Assembly (NCBI GenBank): GCA_965153455.1
Contig: OZ234496.1
Location: 310,001 to 374,000, forward strand
Direction: 5' to 3'
DNA: 64,000 nt
Source of the DNA: Sphagnum compactum
Lineage: Eukaryota; Bryophyta; Sphagnopsida; Sphagnales
Under the pieces are notes generated by a model, which was given only the letters and a program-made list of their open reading frames with translations, did no database searches and was not told the DNA's origin. Numbering within the stretch: the first letter of the stretch is position 1; each line of letters begins with the position of its first letter. This document shows, piece after piece, positions 24,010 to 35,224 of the stretch. Both the position numbers and the translations under genes were made by a program.

Positions 24010-25205
24010 CAGAAGCTCACGCACTAACATTTCCCCTATGCCATGAGGAAGTTCCCAGCTGTGTGCAGTGGAAACCTCTAATTGGCCTTGCATTCATTCC
24101 TGTCACATTGTGTGATTGAAAAAGCTGTGGAAGTTGCATATGACGGTAGAAAATGACAAATTTTGTTTTTCGGTCAGATGGTGTGATTGAACAAGGCGTG
24201 AAATTCACAAATGCTGGTAGAAAATGACAACAGATCTTCAGGTGGAGTTGTGAAATAAATCAGTGCATGTTCACCTTCACCTGGTTTTTCCTGTTTGTAC
24301 AATATGGAGAGTCAGGATACCCTTGCTTTTCAAGCAAAAGACATGTGATAAAATCTTCAAAAATATTCCATCTTTTCTGGGTTTCAATTTAACTTTTGCA
24401 TCACGTGAAAGCGTATAAATTTTTTTAATAGGTTACACGTCAAGGTTCCATTATTACGTTGCAGGAAAGAGTTAAAAGAACTCTAATACAGGCATCTTTC
24501 CATTGAAAGGCTGCACCTTCAGCTATTGACTTCGGATGTTAAAGCTGAAGTTATCAAGTCTGTGACTCTTACAATGTCCATGCTTTAACCATGGCTCATA
24601 TATATACAGCTATAATTACAAAGAGTTTTTTTTTCTAAAGATAGGAAAAACTAAACTAAGGGTTATTTGATGGAAGAAAAGGTCAACAGATGTTTTCCCT
24701 CTTGTGATGATCTTCATGCGCCCATGAATCATAGATAGTTAGTAAGGTTACCGATGGTCTCAGATCCCTTTTCTAGAATGCAGAAAAAGACTGTTTTTCA
24801 TGCCATACCCAATAGCTACTAAGGAAAAATTGAATTTATATGTTTTAACTTGGAATTCTTAATGTTATTTCAGTTTTATGATCATTATGCTGCATTTTAA
24901 TTGATGATAGTTACAGTGACTTTCCATACACCAAAGACAATCCGTAATTGAGTATCTTTCTTGCTTCAGGATACCCTTGCTTTCCCTGCAAAAGACATGT
25001 GATAAATAAGTGACAGAAAATTTTATCTATTTTCTGAATTCAGGATACCCTTGCTATCCAAGCAAAAGACATGTAACAAAACAGTAAAAAAAGGCTCCAT
25101 CTTTTCTGGGTTTGAAAATAAGTGTTGCGTCACATGAAAGAGTACCTATTAATAGGCTGCATGTCTAGTAACCATTATTATATCAAGTGAAAGAGTTTAG
25201 ATTTT
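24010..25205 (+). repeat. Local direct duplications
   Basis: A segment beginning AGGATACCCTTGCTTTTC and running through a CATCTTTTCTGGGTTT motif (about 24315-24480) recurs at about 25043-25200. A partial third copy is at 24967-25020. A separate ~80-bp unit ending GGTAGAAAATGACAA is duplicated within 24110-24232. Nothing coding was seen. Confidence 0.6.
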
Positions 25206-25434
25206 CTTTTCTTTTGATAACAATGAAAGACAATTCATTGTTCAAAGAAACAAAAACAATCAAGGAGACCCAGGGAATGAGGGCCGGCCCCTCTCAAGGA
25301 ATGGTGGCAAGAAAATTATGAACTGCTGGTACTTAGCAGGGCCTATCAAAAGACCATGTAACATAGTAGGCTGTCCTACTGCAGAGAACAAGTCTAGCAC
25401 CCCAGATCTGTCCAAAGCATGAAGGAGGGGGCTT

Positions 25435-25466
25435 GAGTGAATTAGCAGCCACCAATGCACCAGTTG
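25435..25466 (+). repeat. 32-bp motif, inverted partner at 34175-34206
   Basis: This 32-mer (starting GAGTGAATTAGCAGCC, ending CACCAGTTG) equals the reverse complement of 34175-34206 with one mismatch. The two copies face inward like terminal inverted repeats around 8.7 kb. Flanks show no matching target duplication. Confidence 0.6.
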
Positions 25467-25554
25467 AGGATGAGCCCGTTCAACCCGTTTTGGGGATGAA
25501 CCAAAACCACATCTGGACTGCCCAAATATTTTTTTTTTCTCCCGCCTCTACTCT

Positions 25555-26890
25555 GCCCCAAAACATTTCTCCCCTACCTACCTTCCTCCCCCCTCCTACC
25601 TCCTACCTACCCCCTCCTACCTCCCCCCTCCTACCTACCTCCAACGTCTTACCTCCAATCGCCATCGCCAGAGCACCACAGCGAGAGCAGGAGCACCATC
25701 GCGGGAGCACCACAGCGAGAACGGGAGCACCATCGCGGGAGCACCACAGGCAGAGCGGGAGCGACGAAGCCAGACCGGGAGCACCACAGCCAGAGCGGGA
25801 GCGCTGGAGCTGGAGCTTTTTTCTTGAAGCGGGAGCGCCAAAGCTTCAAGGTAAGCTTTTTTCCCTTCTTCTTTTTTATTTTGCATCGTGGAGCTCGGAG
25901 CTGCAACTCCAAGCTCGTGGAGCTTGGAGCTCGGAGCTGCAGCTCCAAGCTCGTGGAGCTTGGAGCTCGGAGCTGTAGCTCCAAGCTCTGCAGTTCCAAG
26001 CTCGTGGAGCTTGGAGATCGGAGCTGCAGCTCCGAGCTCCACGAGCTGGGAGCTATAGCTCCAAGCTCTGCAGTTCCAAGCTCGTGGAGCTTGGAGATCG
26101 GAGCTGCAGCTCCGAGCTCCACGAGCTGGGAGCTGCAGCTCCAAGCTCTGCAGCTCCAAGCTCCACGAGAGCTGGAGCTCCGAGCTCCACGAGAGCTGCA
26201 CGAGAGCTCCACGAGAGCTCCACGAGAGCTGGAGCTCCGAGCTCCACGAGAGCTGCACGAGAGCTCCACGAGAGCTGCACGAGAGCTCCACGAGAGCTCC
26301 ACGAGAGCTCGTGGGCTCCACGAGAGCTGCACGAGAGCTGCATGAGAGCTGCACGAGAGCTCCACGAGAGCTCCACGAGAGCTCCACGAGAGCTGGAGCT
26401 CCACGAGAGCTCCACGAAAGCTGGAGCTCCGAGCTCCACGAGAGCTACACGAGAGCTCCACGAGAGCTCCATGAGAGCTGCACGAGAGCTGCACGAGAGC
26501 TGCACGAGAGCTGCATGAGAGCTGCACGAGAGTTCCACGAGAGCTCCACGAGTGCTCCACGAGAGCTCCACGAGAGCTGCACGAGAGCTCCACGAGAGCT
26601 GCACGAGAGCTCCACGAGAGCTGCACGAGAGTTGCACGAGAGCTCCACGAGAGCTGCACGAGAGCTCCATGAGAGCTCCACGAGAGCTCCACGAGAGCTG
26701 CACGAGAGCTGCACGAGAGCTCCACGAGAGCTCCACGAGAGCTGGAGCTCCGAGCTCATGAGAGCTGGAGCTCCAAGTTCGTGGAGCTCGGAGCTCGGAG
26801 CAGCGCAGCTTCGAGCTCCACGAGAGCTGGAGCTCCAAGCTCGTGGAGCTCGGAGCAGCGCAGCTCCGAGCTCCACGAGATTGGAACAGC
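25555..26890. repeat. Compound minisatellite with 11-bp GAGCTCCACGA core
   Basis: A C/T-rich CCTACCTACC tract (25565-25650) leads into GCGGGAGCACCACAGC-type repeats (25660-25810). A long GAGCTC-rich array (25870-26890) follows. From about 26160 the unit is 11 bp, GAGCTCCACGA alternating with GAGCTGCACGA. Earlier units form perfect hairpins such as TCCAAGCTC/GAGCTTGGA. Since 11 is not a multiple of 3, the peptide repeats every 33 bases in all frames, and several frames are open on both strands. Related degenerate motifs continue at 27450-27600 just before the zinc-finger gene. Confidence 0.85.
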
Positions 26891-27475
26891 TCCCTGGAAA
26901 GCAAGATGTGCTACAACCACCAGAGAGTTCCCCTGTACCTTGAAGTCTGCATATATTGGCATGAAAATTTCAGATAAATGTGACAACTTGCTATATTCAT
27001 CTGATTTTATGCATTTCTGGATATGGTGATCATGTTTCCCCAAGTCCTAGATATCTTGGAGCATAAGTTATAAACTATGGACTTCTTAATTTTGAGATAT
27101 AAAAGTTCTTAGTCCCCATTTTTGTAGCTCACATAAGGTTTTGCTGATGTTTAGGCAGTCAGAACTCATGTGCTGCCATATAAGAATGGTTCTCCTGCAT
27201 GTCCAAAACTGTGGGATCTGCCTTCTCTCACTTGCTCTCCCCAAATATTGGGCACAGTGAAGAACTAAATATTCAGCAGTGAATGCTTATCCAGGCTCTG
27301 GCCAGATTCTGGAAGTGTGTGCTGTTTCTACTTGTTAGATCCCTGCAATGATGAATGTTCTCTGCTCCTTCCCATCAAGTCTGTGGGAATGGGAATGATC
27401 AACTTATGGGGTTGTTGTTCATTATAACTACTCTCTTTCCTCAATTTGCTGGAGCTCGGAGCTGCTGCACTACAG

Positions 27476-27528
27476 GTTTAGGGTTTAGGGTTTAGGTTTA
27501 GGGTTTAGGGTTTAAACCCTAAACCCTC
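27476..27528. repeat. Head-to-head telomere-repeat junction
   Basis: About five TTTAGGG-type units run directly into CCCTAAA units through the palindrome GGGTTTAAACCC (about 27509-27520). This lies about 200 bases before the zinc-finger gene's first ATG. Confidence 0.8.
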
Positions 27529-27721
27529 AAAGCTCAAAGCTGCAACGTTTAAAGCTCCGAGCTCAAAGCTGCAATTTTCTAAAGCTTAAAGTTGCAACGC
27601 TTTTTTTTTCTTTTTTTTGTTGCTAGTGGCGATTTATTTTTTTTGCTTTGTTGTTACTTGTGCTTTTGTTCATTAGAATTAACAATTGGTAATAACTACT
27701 GGTTTAGGGTTGGAGGTTATA

Positions 27722-29125
27722 ATGGGTAGGAGGAGAGTAAAGAAAAGCGATGCAGCAGATGCGGGAGGTGCCCAGGAAATTGTCACCACATCAGATGCGG
27801 GAGGTGCCCAAAAAATTGTCATCACATCAAATGCGGGAGGTGCCCAGGAAATTGTTGCTAAGGATAATATTGCTGCATTAGATCGGGAAACTGGTGAGCA
27901 TAATTGTGCTCTATCACAATTGAAACAGAAGGGTAGCATTGGTATAGATTACTTTAAAATTCGTGGACATTAGAAGATAGGACATTAGATTAATTACAAA
28001 TTATACAAATTATACAAATTTCTCAAAATTTAATTGCACCTGCACCTTCCATTTGTTGGATGGTGCAGGAATTTTTTTGTCAAAATTTTTTTACTGCAAT
28101 ACCTTAGAACAGTTCATGTTTATAGAAGTAATATGTAATTTTGTGATTTGATGTTTTGCAATACCTGCATTTTGTTTATTGAACTTTCTGTTTTTGGGTT
28201 TAGGTCCGGAACTGGAAACTGAGCAAGCTTCTCAACCACCTGCAGTTATTTGTCCACCTAATCTGGCTCGGAAGGATAAGGAATGGACAAAGGTCGGGTC
28301 CAAATGGAAGTGCAAAGTCCACAATTGCACTGTCGCATATTGTGCGAAATGGCTATTGACGCAGCATTTGAAGGAGGTGCACGGCTTGGTGGCAGAAAAG
28401 TCAAAACCTGGGAGGCCTTCAACTACTGTAGGAGGTCCTCGGCATCAAGACCATGGCAAGATGAACGCTCGCATTTTGGGAGATGCGATGGCTGTGCAGA
28501 GGCGAAATGATCAGAAAGCTGCTAGTCGTGCTCGTGCCAAAGCAGAACGCGAGTGGAATCATTTGATGACTCTTGCAAAACAGTGTCCACCACTCCCAAA
28601 ACCACCTTTGGTCAGATTTGCTTCAGAGCAATTGTTGAAGGTGTTGGGCCTTAATGCCTGGGGCGTGGGCAGTGTGGCGCGAGATGCAATTGTACGAATG
28701 GAGAAGGATGATGACTTACAGGGGATGATCCGATCCACTCGTTGTGCATACGCACGACAATTAAAGACGGCATGGGATGTGAAGAATTGGGAGCGAGAGT
28801 CCAGCAAAACAAGTCGGACAAAACAATTATCGGATGTTTTGGATTTTCATGAATCTAGAATGATTCATGGAAGGTAAGAAAAAATATTAAACAATGTTTA
28901 TTGTTTTTTTATTGTATTTGATCCAAGGTGTGTTACGGTTTAATTTGGTGATTTTTGGGTGTTTGTAGGGTTCAGGACCAAACAAAGGCCCAGTTTGTTG
29001 CAAATGCAGTTCAGATTGAGATGCAACGCCGCCATCTTTACACTTCTCATCATGCAGCAAAGGCTACAAATGCAGCAGCTGCATATCGAACTAAACACGG
29101 GATTGTAGATACTGATATGGGTTAG
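27722..29125 (+). CDS. Predicted three-exon C2H2 zinc-finger protein
   Basis: Exons 27722-27893, 28204-28873 and 28969-29125 join into a 332-residue protein. Introns are CTG|GTGAGC to TTTAG (310 bp) and AAG|GTAAGA to TTTGTAG (95 bp), and reading stays open across both. Exon 1 encodes three copies of a 12-residue unit with the core AGGAQ(E/K)IV. Exon 2 holds one classical finger, C-x4-C-x12-H-x4-H (WKCKVHNC...TQHLKEVH), then a basic Arg/Ala-rich helix (RARAKAEREWNHLM). Exon 3 ends with an Ala-rich helix. The start codon has A at -3 and G at +4. No transposase catalytic domain is visible. I do not recognise the family. A DNA- or RNA-binding role is inferred only from the finger. The gene sits inside a repeat-dense domain, so it may belong to a transposon or be a multicopy family. 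Confidence 0.6.
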
Positions 29126-29524
29126 GGTTTCATTTTATATAATTAGTAAGGTTTTGTAGCCCTTTTCTTTTTTGGACTACCCAATTTTGAACTTTGATCC
29201 TTTGATATGTTATAGTGATCCAATGTTTTTTCTTCATTGGGTTCTCTAGTAATTTTCCATGCACCCATTTTTGTACATCTTTTATTAATATAATAGTATC
29301 GGCTACTCACACTTGTTTGATGTGTATTTGGTTAATCCTATATGTCTTCTTTGTCATAATTTTGTTTGTACTTGAGATGTAAGAATCAAATCAAAGATCA
29401 AAATAAACATTATACAATACTTACATCTAAGTTAATAGGACTCACATCACTTGAAGACTTTTAAAATAATCCACACATTTTAAACATATAATACCCACAT
29501 CATTTTCTATTATGAACTCCATAG

Positions 29525-29850
29525 GACCATTTTCTAATATGCAATACCTGCATATAACCTCAAAAAATAGCCATAGACATTTTGCATTAAATGCAATACC
29601 CGCATATAAGTCCCATAATAGGCAATGGCCTTTTTCATTCATTGCAATACCCTCATATGAGTCCCATAATAGCCGCTGGCATTTTGCATTCCTTGCAATA
29701 CCCACATAAAGGGCACAAATAATCGTTGACATTCTTCATTCGTTGCAATACCCGCATATAGTCTCCAAAATAGCGACTGGTTTTTTTGGGTTCTCTTGCA
29801 ATACCCGCATATAGGTCCCATAATAGTTGCTGGTTTTTTCATTCATTGTA
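29525..29850 (+). repeat. ~51-bp tandem repeat with GCAATACCCGCATATA core
   Basis: GCAATACC occurs at 29541, 29593, 29644, 29695, 29745 and 29798 (spacing 50-53). Three more copies lie at 32252, 32305 and 32359. Near-51 spacing keeps a minus-strand frame open (29732-29442), giving a 17-residue peptide repeat around YAGIA. It is judged a repeat, not a gene. Confidence 0.8.
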
Positions 29851-30239
29851 AAACTTACATTTTGTCATAAAATTAATTTAGAATAATATTTGATTTAGGT
29901 ATATAAAAAGACAATTTTGGTACCCGGACCATTTTTGAAATGACATTACATGTGAGTATAGCATTTAGGGTTTAGGGTTTTCACATATGCTTTCCTCCAA
30001 TCACCTATGTATTATTTCAATATGATCTTGCAAATATGTATTGCATTTTTTTGCATATAAAATTCCCCCTATAATGCACCATAGATTTATTTCATTTACT
30101 ATTAATTTGTAAAAAAACTGTTAATTAATTTAGGGTTTCCCAAACTCTAAATTTCAATCATGGATTCCCAATCAACAACCCCAACCTCCATACACACATT
30201 TGTTAACATATGATTTTGAAATTAACTAGTTATTTTAGA

Positions 30240-33200
30240 GTGACCCTAAATGCAGGTATTGCATTTAGGGTAAGATCTTCATTTAAAAAAGGCTTAAACC
30301 CCACATGCGTATTTTTTGTGTGACCCAAAGTGCAGGTATTGCATTTAGGGTAGGATTTTCGTATAAAGATGCTTAAACCCACATGCGTACAATAGGCTCC
30401 CGCCTAAGTACGCAACTTGAACCTGGGAGGAGTGTGCGTACTTAGCCAGTAGGTGCGCACTTAAGACCAATCACTTTTCTTTGTAGCCACAACAGCAGCT
30501 TTTGCAGCATCATTATCAGTATCTTAAACCTAAACCCTAAACCTAAACCCTAAACCCTAAACCTGAACCTAAACCCTAAACCTTAAACCCTAAATCTAAA
30601 CCCTAACTTAAACCCTAAACCTTAAACCTAAACCCTAAATCTAAATCTAAACCTAAACCCTAAACCTTAAACCTAAACCCTAAATCTAAACCTAAACCCT
30701 AAACTTAAACCTAAACCTTAACCTTAAACCCTAAATCTAAACCCTAACTTAAACCCTAAACGCCTAAACCCTAAAACCTAAATCTAAACCTAAACCTTAA
30801 ACTTAAACTTAAACCTTAACCTTAAACCCTAAATCTAAACCTTAACCTTAAACCCTAAATCTAAACCTTAACTTAAACCCTAAACCTTAAACCTAAACCC
30901 TAAATCTAAACCTAAACCCTAAACCTTAAACCTAAACTTAAACCTTAAACCCTAAATCTAAACCCTAACTTAAACCCTAAACCCCTAAACCGTAAACCCT
31001 AAATCTAAACCTAAACCCTAAACCCTAAACCTAAACCTTAACCTTAAACCCTAAATCTAAACCCTAACTTATACCCTAAACCCCTAAACCCTAAATCTAA
31101 CCCTAAACGCTAAACTTAAACCTAAACCCTAAACCTTAAATCTAAACCCTAAACTTAAACCTAAACCCTAAATTTAAACCTAAACCTTAACCTTAAACCC
31201 TAAATCTAAACCCTAAACTTAAACCTAAACCCTAAACCTTAAACCTAAACCCTCTATAATGCACTGTAGATTTATTTTATTTACTATTAATATTTGTAGG
31301 GTTTAGGGTTTTAGGGTTTACCCAACCTTAACCTGTGAAAACCCAACCCTAAACCCTAAACCCCTAAAATATTATATGTATTGAAAATGGATCAACAGTA
31401 TAATTGCATAATATCATTATTTATGTATTAGGTTTTATAAATAACAATATATTTGGACCAATATTTAAACCACTATTATGTGTTTTGATTTTTTTTTAAC
31501 ACAATTTAAAATCTCATTAAATTAAAGACTTTATATTTACGTTTTTAGTATGAATATACAACTTTAAAAGGGGAAAAAAAATATGAACATCTTTGAAAAA
31601 TATTTAAGCTTGAACTTTTTATTTTTTGATCTTCACAAACTTTGTATTGCATTTAGGGTTGGGTTTTCACATAAGGTTTGTTTTTTACCTTTGTGTGATA
31701 ACTCCAACCTAATTTTCCCAATCTCTTTCAGGAAGATATAGAATGCAATTGTATTGTTTCACATATGTCTAAACCCTAAAATTTCCCCCCCAATTTAATA
31801 TAAAATATTTATGATAATTAATGAATTATCAATAAAATTTGTCATATAATTAAATAATTAATAGATAAGCCTAAATCCCACATGCGTACTTTCGACGTGA
31901 CCCAAAATGCAGGTATTGCATTTAGGGTAAGATCTTCGTATAAAGAAAGCTTAAACCTTACATGCGTCTTTTAGGAGTGACCCAAATTGCAGGTATTGCA
32001 TTTAGGGTTGGGTTATTTCAAAGTGACTTTGCATATGCATATTGTGTTTAGGGCTAGGTCTTCACTTAAGGGTATCCAAACCATTTAGATGGGGTTTTTT
32101 CAAACGTGGGTATTACATTTAGGTTTGTTTTTTCATTTCAACTTCAGACTTATACTTACCTTTACCAACTAGAATTTTGGGGTTTCGTTGCAATACCTAC
32201 ACCCGTACTTACTTTTACCAACTGAATAGTTGCTGACATTCTTCATTCGTTGCAATACCCGCATATCGATCCATGGTATTCGTTGGGTTTTTATAACATT
32301 CGTTGCAATACCCGCATATAGTTCCCATAATAGCTGCTGGTTTTTTTTGGCATCTCTTGCAATACTCGCATATAGGTCTCATAATAGTTGCTGGTTTATT
32401 TTTGATCTCAACAAACTTTGTATCGCATTCAGGGTTGGGTTTTCACAGAAAGTTTGTTAATTACATTTGTGTGATAACTCCAACCTCATTTTCTCAATCT
32501 CTTTGAAGAAAATATAGAACGAGATTGTATTGTGTCACATATATCTAAACCCAAAAATTTCCCCCCAATTTAATATAAAATATTTCTGATAATTAATTTA
32601 TTATCAAATAATTTAGATGAATAATTATCAAAAATCAGATTGATTAATTAACTGAAGTATATTTTTGTTTTAATAAGTTATTGAAATCACTATTTAAGAT
32701 AATTATTCCATGTTATAGATTGTAAGTTCAGCTTTTTCATGAAAAATTCCTACACCAAGATAAGTTTGATCACAATTGTCATCGTATTATTTGATCCACA
32801 AACAATACAACCTCTTTTCAAATTCATGAAACGAAGTAAGAATCATGGAACTCCTAATCAACAACGCTAACCTCTATACACACCTTTGTTAGCATATTAA
32901 TTTGAAATTAATTAATTATTTTTGTGTGCCCCAAAATGCAGGTATTGCATTTAGGGTAGGATCTTCATATAAAGAAGCTTAAAGGGATATGCGTCCTTTC
33001 GGAGTGGCCCAAATTACAGGTATTGCATTTAGGGTAGGATCTTCGTATAAAGATGCTTAAACCCCACATGTGTATTTTTTGTGTGCCCCAAAATGCAGGT
33101 ATTGCATTTAGGGTGGGATCTTCATATAAACCCTAACTATACAAACCCTAACAAAAAGAAGAATTAGTGATATATGCCCTAAACCCAAAAAACTATATGA

Positions 33201-33840
33201 ACTATACAAATCATATAATGCAAAATAACCAAATTTAAAAGAACATAGGAAAAAATTTAAAAACCAAAATTCAAAGGTTTTTAATTATAAATATTTATTA
33301 ACTGAAATAAAATATGTTAATCTTTAGAAATAATCAAATAAATTTCGTACAAAACCAAAAAAGAAGATATGTCTTTTACCTTTGTGTGATTTTTCAACCT
33401 AATTTTTCCATTCTTTTTGAAGAAGGTATAAAATGCAATTGTATTACTTCACATGTGTGTAAACCCTAAAATTTTCCCCCCAAATTTAGCTTACTTTAAA
33501 TTAATTATTATACATTTATGAAAAACTTATCAATTAATTTATGTGTCTCAACCCTAAACCTAATGATTAAGTTAGTAGGGTATGTAATTAATAGAGTAGC
33601 TAGGTTAGTAGGGTAGGTGGTTAGTACAGTAGCTTGGTTAGTGATGTGACCCAAAATGCAAGTATTGCATTTAGGGTATGATCTTCATATAAAGATGCTA
33701 AAAGCCCACATGCGTACTTTCGAAATGGCCCAAAATGCAGGTATTGCATTTAGGGTAGGATCTTTGTATAAAGAAAGCTTGAACCCCACATGCGTACTTT
33801 CGAAATGACCCAAAATGCAGGTATTGCATTTAGGGTAATG
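30240..33840 (+). repeat. ~80-bp modules with GCAGGTATTGCATTTAGGG core
   Basis: The core occurs at about 30251, 30331, 31908, 31988, 32937, 33015, 33094, 33657, 33736 and 33816, mostly 78-81 bp apart. Each is followed by TAGGATCTTC(G/A)TATAAAG and CCACATGCGTA. The core GGTATTGC is the complement of the GCAATACC core of the 51-bp family. The telomere-like array at 30525-31250 lies inside this span, together with AT-rich spacers. Confidence 0.8.
30525..31250 (-). repeat. Degenerate telomere-like array (CCCTAAA variants)
   Basis: About 720 bases are built of CCCTAAA, CCTAAA, CTTAAA and CTAAAT variants with no other sequence. It is an interstitial array, not a chromosome end, because unrelated sequence continues on both sides. 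Confidence 0.9.
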
Positions 33841-33870
33841 TTTTTAGGGTAGGGTATGTAATTAATAGGG

Positions 33871-34012
33871 TAGCTAGGTTAGTAGGGTAGGTGGTAAGTA
33901 CAGTAGCTAGGTTAGTAGGGTAGGTGATGAGTACAGTAGCCAGGTTAGTAGGGTAGGTGGTGAGTACAGTACCCAGGTTAGTAGGGTAGGTGGTGAGTAC
34001 AGTAGCTAGGTA
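33871..34012 (+). repeat. 33-bp minisatellite
   Basis: Units start TAGCTAGGTTAGTAGGGTAG at 33871, 33904, 33937, 33970 and (partial) 34003, exactly 33 bp apart. Related sequence occurs at 33573-33640. Confidence 0.9.
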
Positions 34013-34129
34013 GAAAAGTGAGCAGGGTAGCTATGTGTGAGGTCAGGTCCAGGGAAAAACGAGCAAGAAAAAAAAAAAAAAAGTACAGTGGTCAGCAGCA
34101 AAAAGAAATCGACTGTGATGAGCCCCATC

Positions 34130-34206
34130 CGGCGCCGAATGAAAAAACGCAACCCATCCAGTGGACAGAACGGCCAACTGGTGCATTGGTGGCTGTTAAT
34201 TCACTC
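34130..34206 (-). repeat. Dispersed repeat end, copy 2
   Basis: Minus-strand copy of the repeat at 2605-2690. Its outer 32 bases (34175-34206) match 25435-25466 in inverted orientation. Confidence 0.55.
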
Positions 34207-34779
34207 TGGCCGAAGGAGGGACTCCTGCTCGTCAGGTTTTTCGTGGGCTTACATAATTATCCTGTTCCACGCAATCTTTCAATATCGAATGTGCTCCTCA
34301 TGAATCATTGACTCCCGACGGGCTCTCGTGAAGTCCTTGCCCCCACCAAAGCGCCTCCCAAAATAATTTGGTCTTGCTTTGCTTTGGTGATTTGCTGAAT
34401 ACCAGTGTTGGGTGGGTATCTCATTTTTTGATACCCATCAAATCCGGTTTTCACAAAAAAAATTACAAAAGGTTTCGGTTCTTTTATTTTTTAAAGAAAA
34501 CTTATATACCAGGTCAGGGTATCAATTTTTATTAAAAAACATTATTCAGTTCTCACAATGTTGGTTCTCACAAATTTGAGAATAGCCGGTCATCATTTGG
34601 CGGTTCTCGCCAATCGGTTATTACTCTTTTTTCTAATAAATAATAATAATGAAAATGTAAAAAAAATTACAAATTTTATTTTATTTTTTAAAAATAAAAA
34701 AATCACAAAGTGATGTTACAAATAATTTTTAAAAATATAACAAACAACATATTTACTCCATTTTTCGTGCTTCAACAAC
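34207..34779. other. Intergenic DNA
   Basis: No gene was seen. A few GGTTCTCRC motifs recur at 34550-34615. An AT-rich stretch follows. Confidence 0.4.
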
Positions 34780-34955
34780 TTCATCCCTTTCAAAGTCCCC
34801 TTCAAATTCTTCTAACTCCTTTTCTACATTTATATCCTTCTCAAGGAAATCTATTAAGTTGGAGATTGACATCCTCTTCTATGTTCATTAGGCCAGTTTT
34901 TGTTGACAAATATCAATTTCTTTAAATTTTCAATCTATAAACAACATCTCCTAAG
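34780..34955 (-). pseudogene. hAT relic B, C-terminal piece
   Basis: On the minus strand the sequence continues the hATC domain from 41174-41260: NKNWPN-type residues, then an acidic tail (ELEEFEGDFERDEVVEARKME). It is separated from the rest of the hAT gene by the LTR retrotransposon at 34956-41173. The same NWPN and acidic tail layout is present in relic C near 53 kb. Confidence 0.7.
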
Positions 34956-35108
34956 TGTCATGGCCTAGGATATTTTGGGATACTTTTGGCAATGTCATGT
35001 CCTAGGATATTTTTGGATACTTTTGGCAATATCATGGCCTAGGATATTTTGGGATACTTTTGGCAATATCATGGCCTAGGATATTTTGGGACTAGTATGG
35101 CTCAGGGT

Positions 35109-35116
35109 TATAAAAG
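35109..35116 (+). promoter_or_regulatory. LTR TATA box
   Basis: TATAAAAG lies 33 bases before AGCAGATCAA (35142), a usual plant TATA-to-start distance. This supports transcription starting at or near 35142. Confidence 0.7.
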
Positions 35117-35141
35117 GAGATAGTCTGGGGAACAACTTTTT

Positions 35142-35162
35142 AGCAGATCAACACCAGTTGAT
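35142..35162 (+). promoter_or_regulatory. Predicted transcript 5' end / self-primer with hairpin
   Basis: AGCAGATCAA (35142-35151) is the exact complement of TTGATCTGCT at 35225-35234. A 6-bp hairpin (ATCAAC, loop ACCA, GTTGAT; 35147-35162) overlaps its 3' half. Confidence 0.6.
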
Positions 35163-35224
35163 GGATCAATAAAGCTTGTCTTGTCTTGTAATTCTCCACT
35201 TGTTTGTAGTCGGTCCATAACAGT

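Larger units (their letters stand above)
34956..35222 (+). repeat. 5' LTR
   Basis: TGTCATGGCC...CCATAACA. Its first 150 bases are four near-identical ~36-bp units (TCATGGCCTAGGATATTTTG...). A TATA box (TATAAAAG) is at 35109-35116. AATAAA is at 35168-35173, inside the predicted repeat region. Confidence 0.95.

Noticed and set aside
25649-26943. Long overlapping ORFs on both strands (up to 358 codons)
   Set aside because: They are translations of the 11-bp minisatellite, with the same low-complexity peptide in several frames and no domain.
29442-29842. ORFs with a 17-residue repeat on the minus strand
   Set aside because: An artefact of the near-51-bp tandem repeat. No start context, domain or codon signal supports a gene.
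30525-31250. True chromosome end
   Set aside because: Units are degenerate and unrelated sequence continues on both sides.
33871-34012. CRISPR-like regular spacing
   Set aside because: The whole 33-bp unit repeats with no variable spacers and the DNA is plant nuclear; it is a minisatellite.
34018-34311. Lys-rich ORF of 97 codons
   Set aside because: It runs from minisatellite into a dispersed repeat, has a poly-A tract and no recognisable domain.
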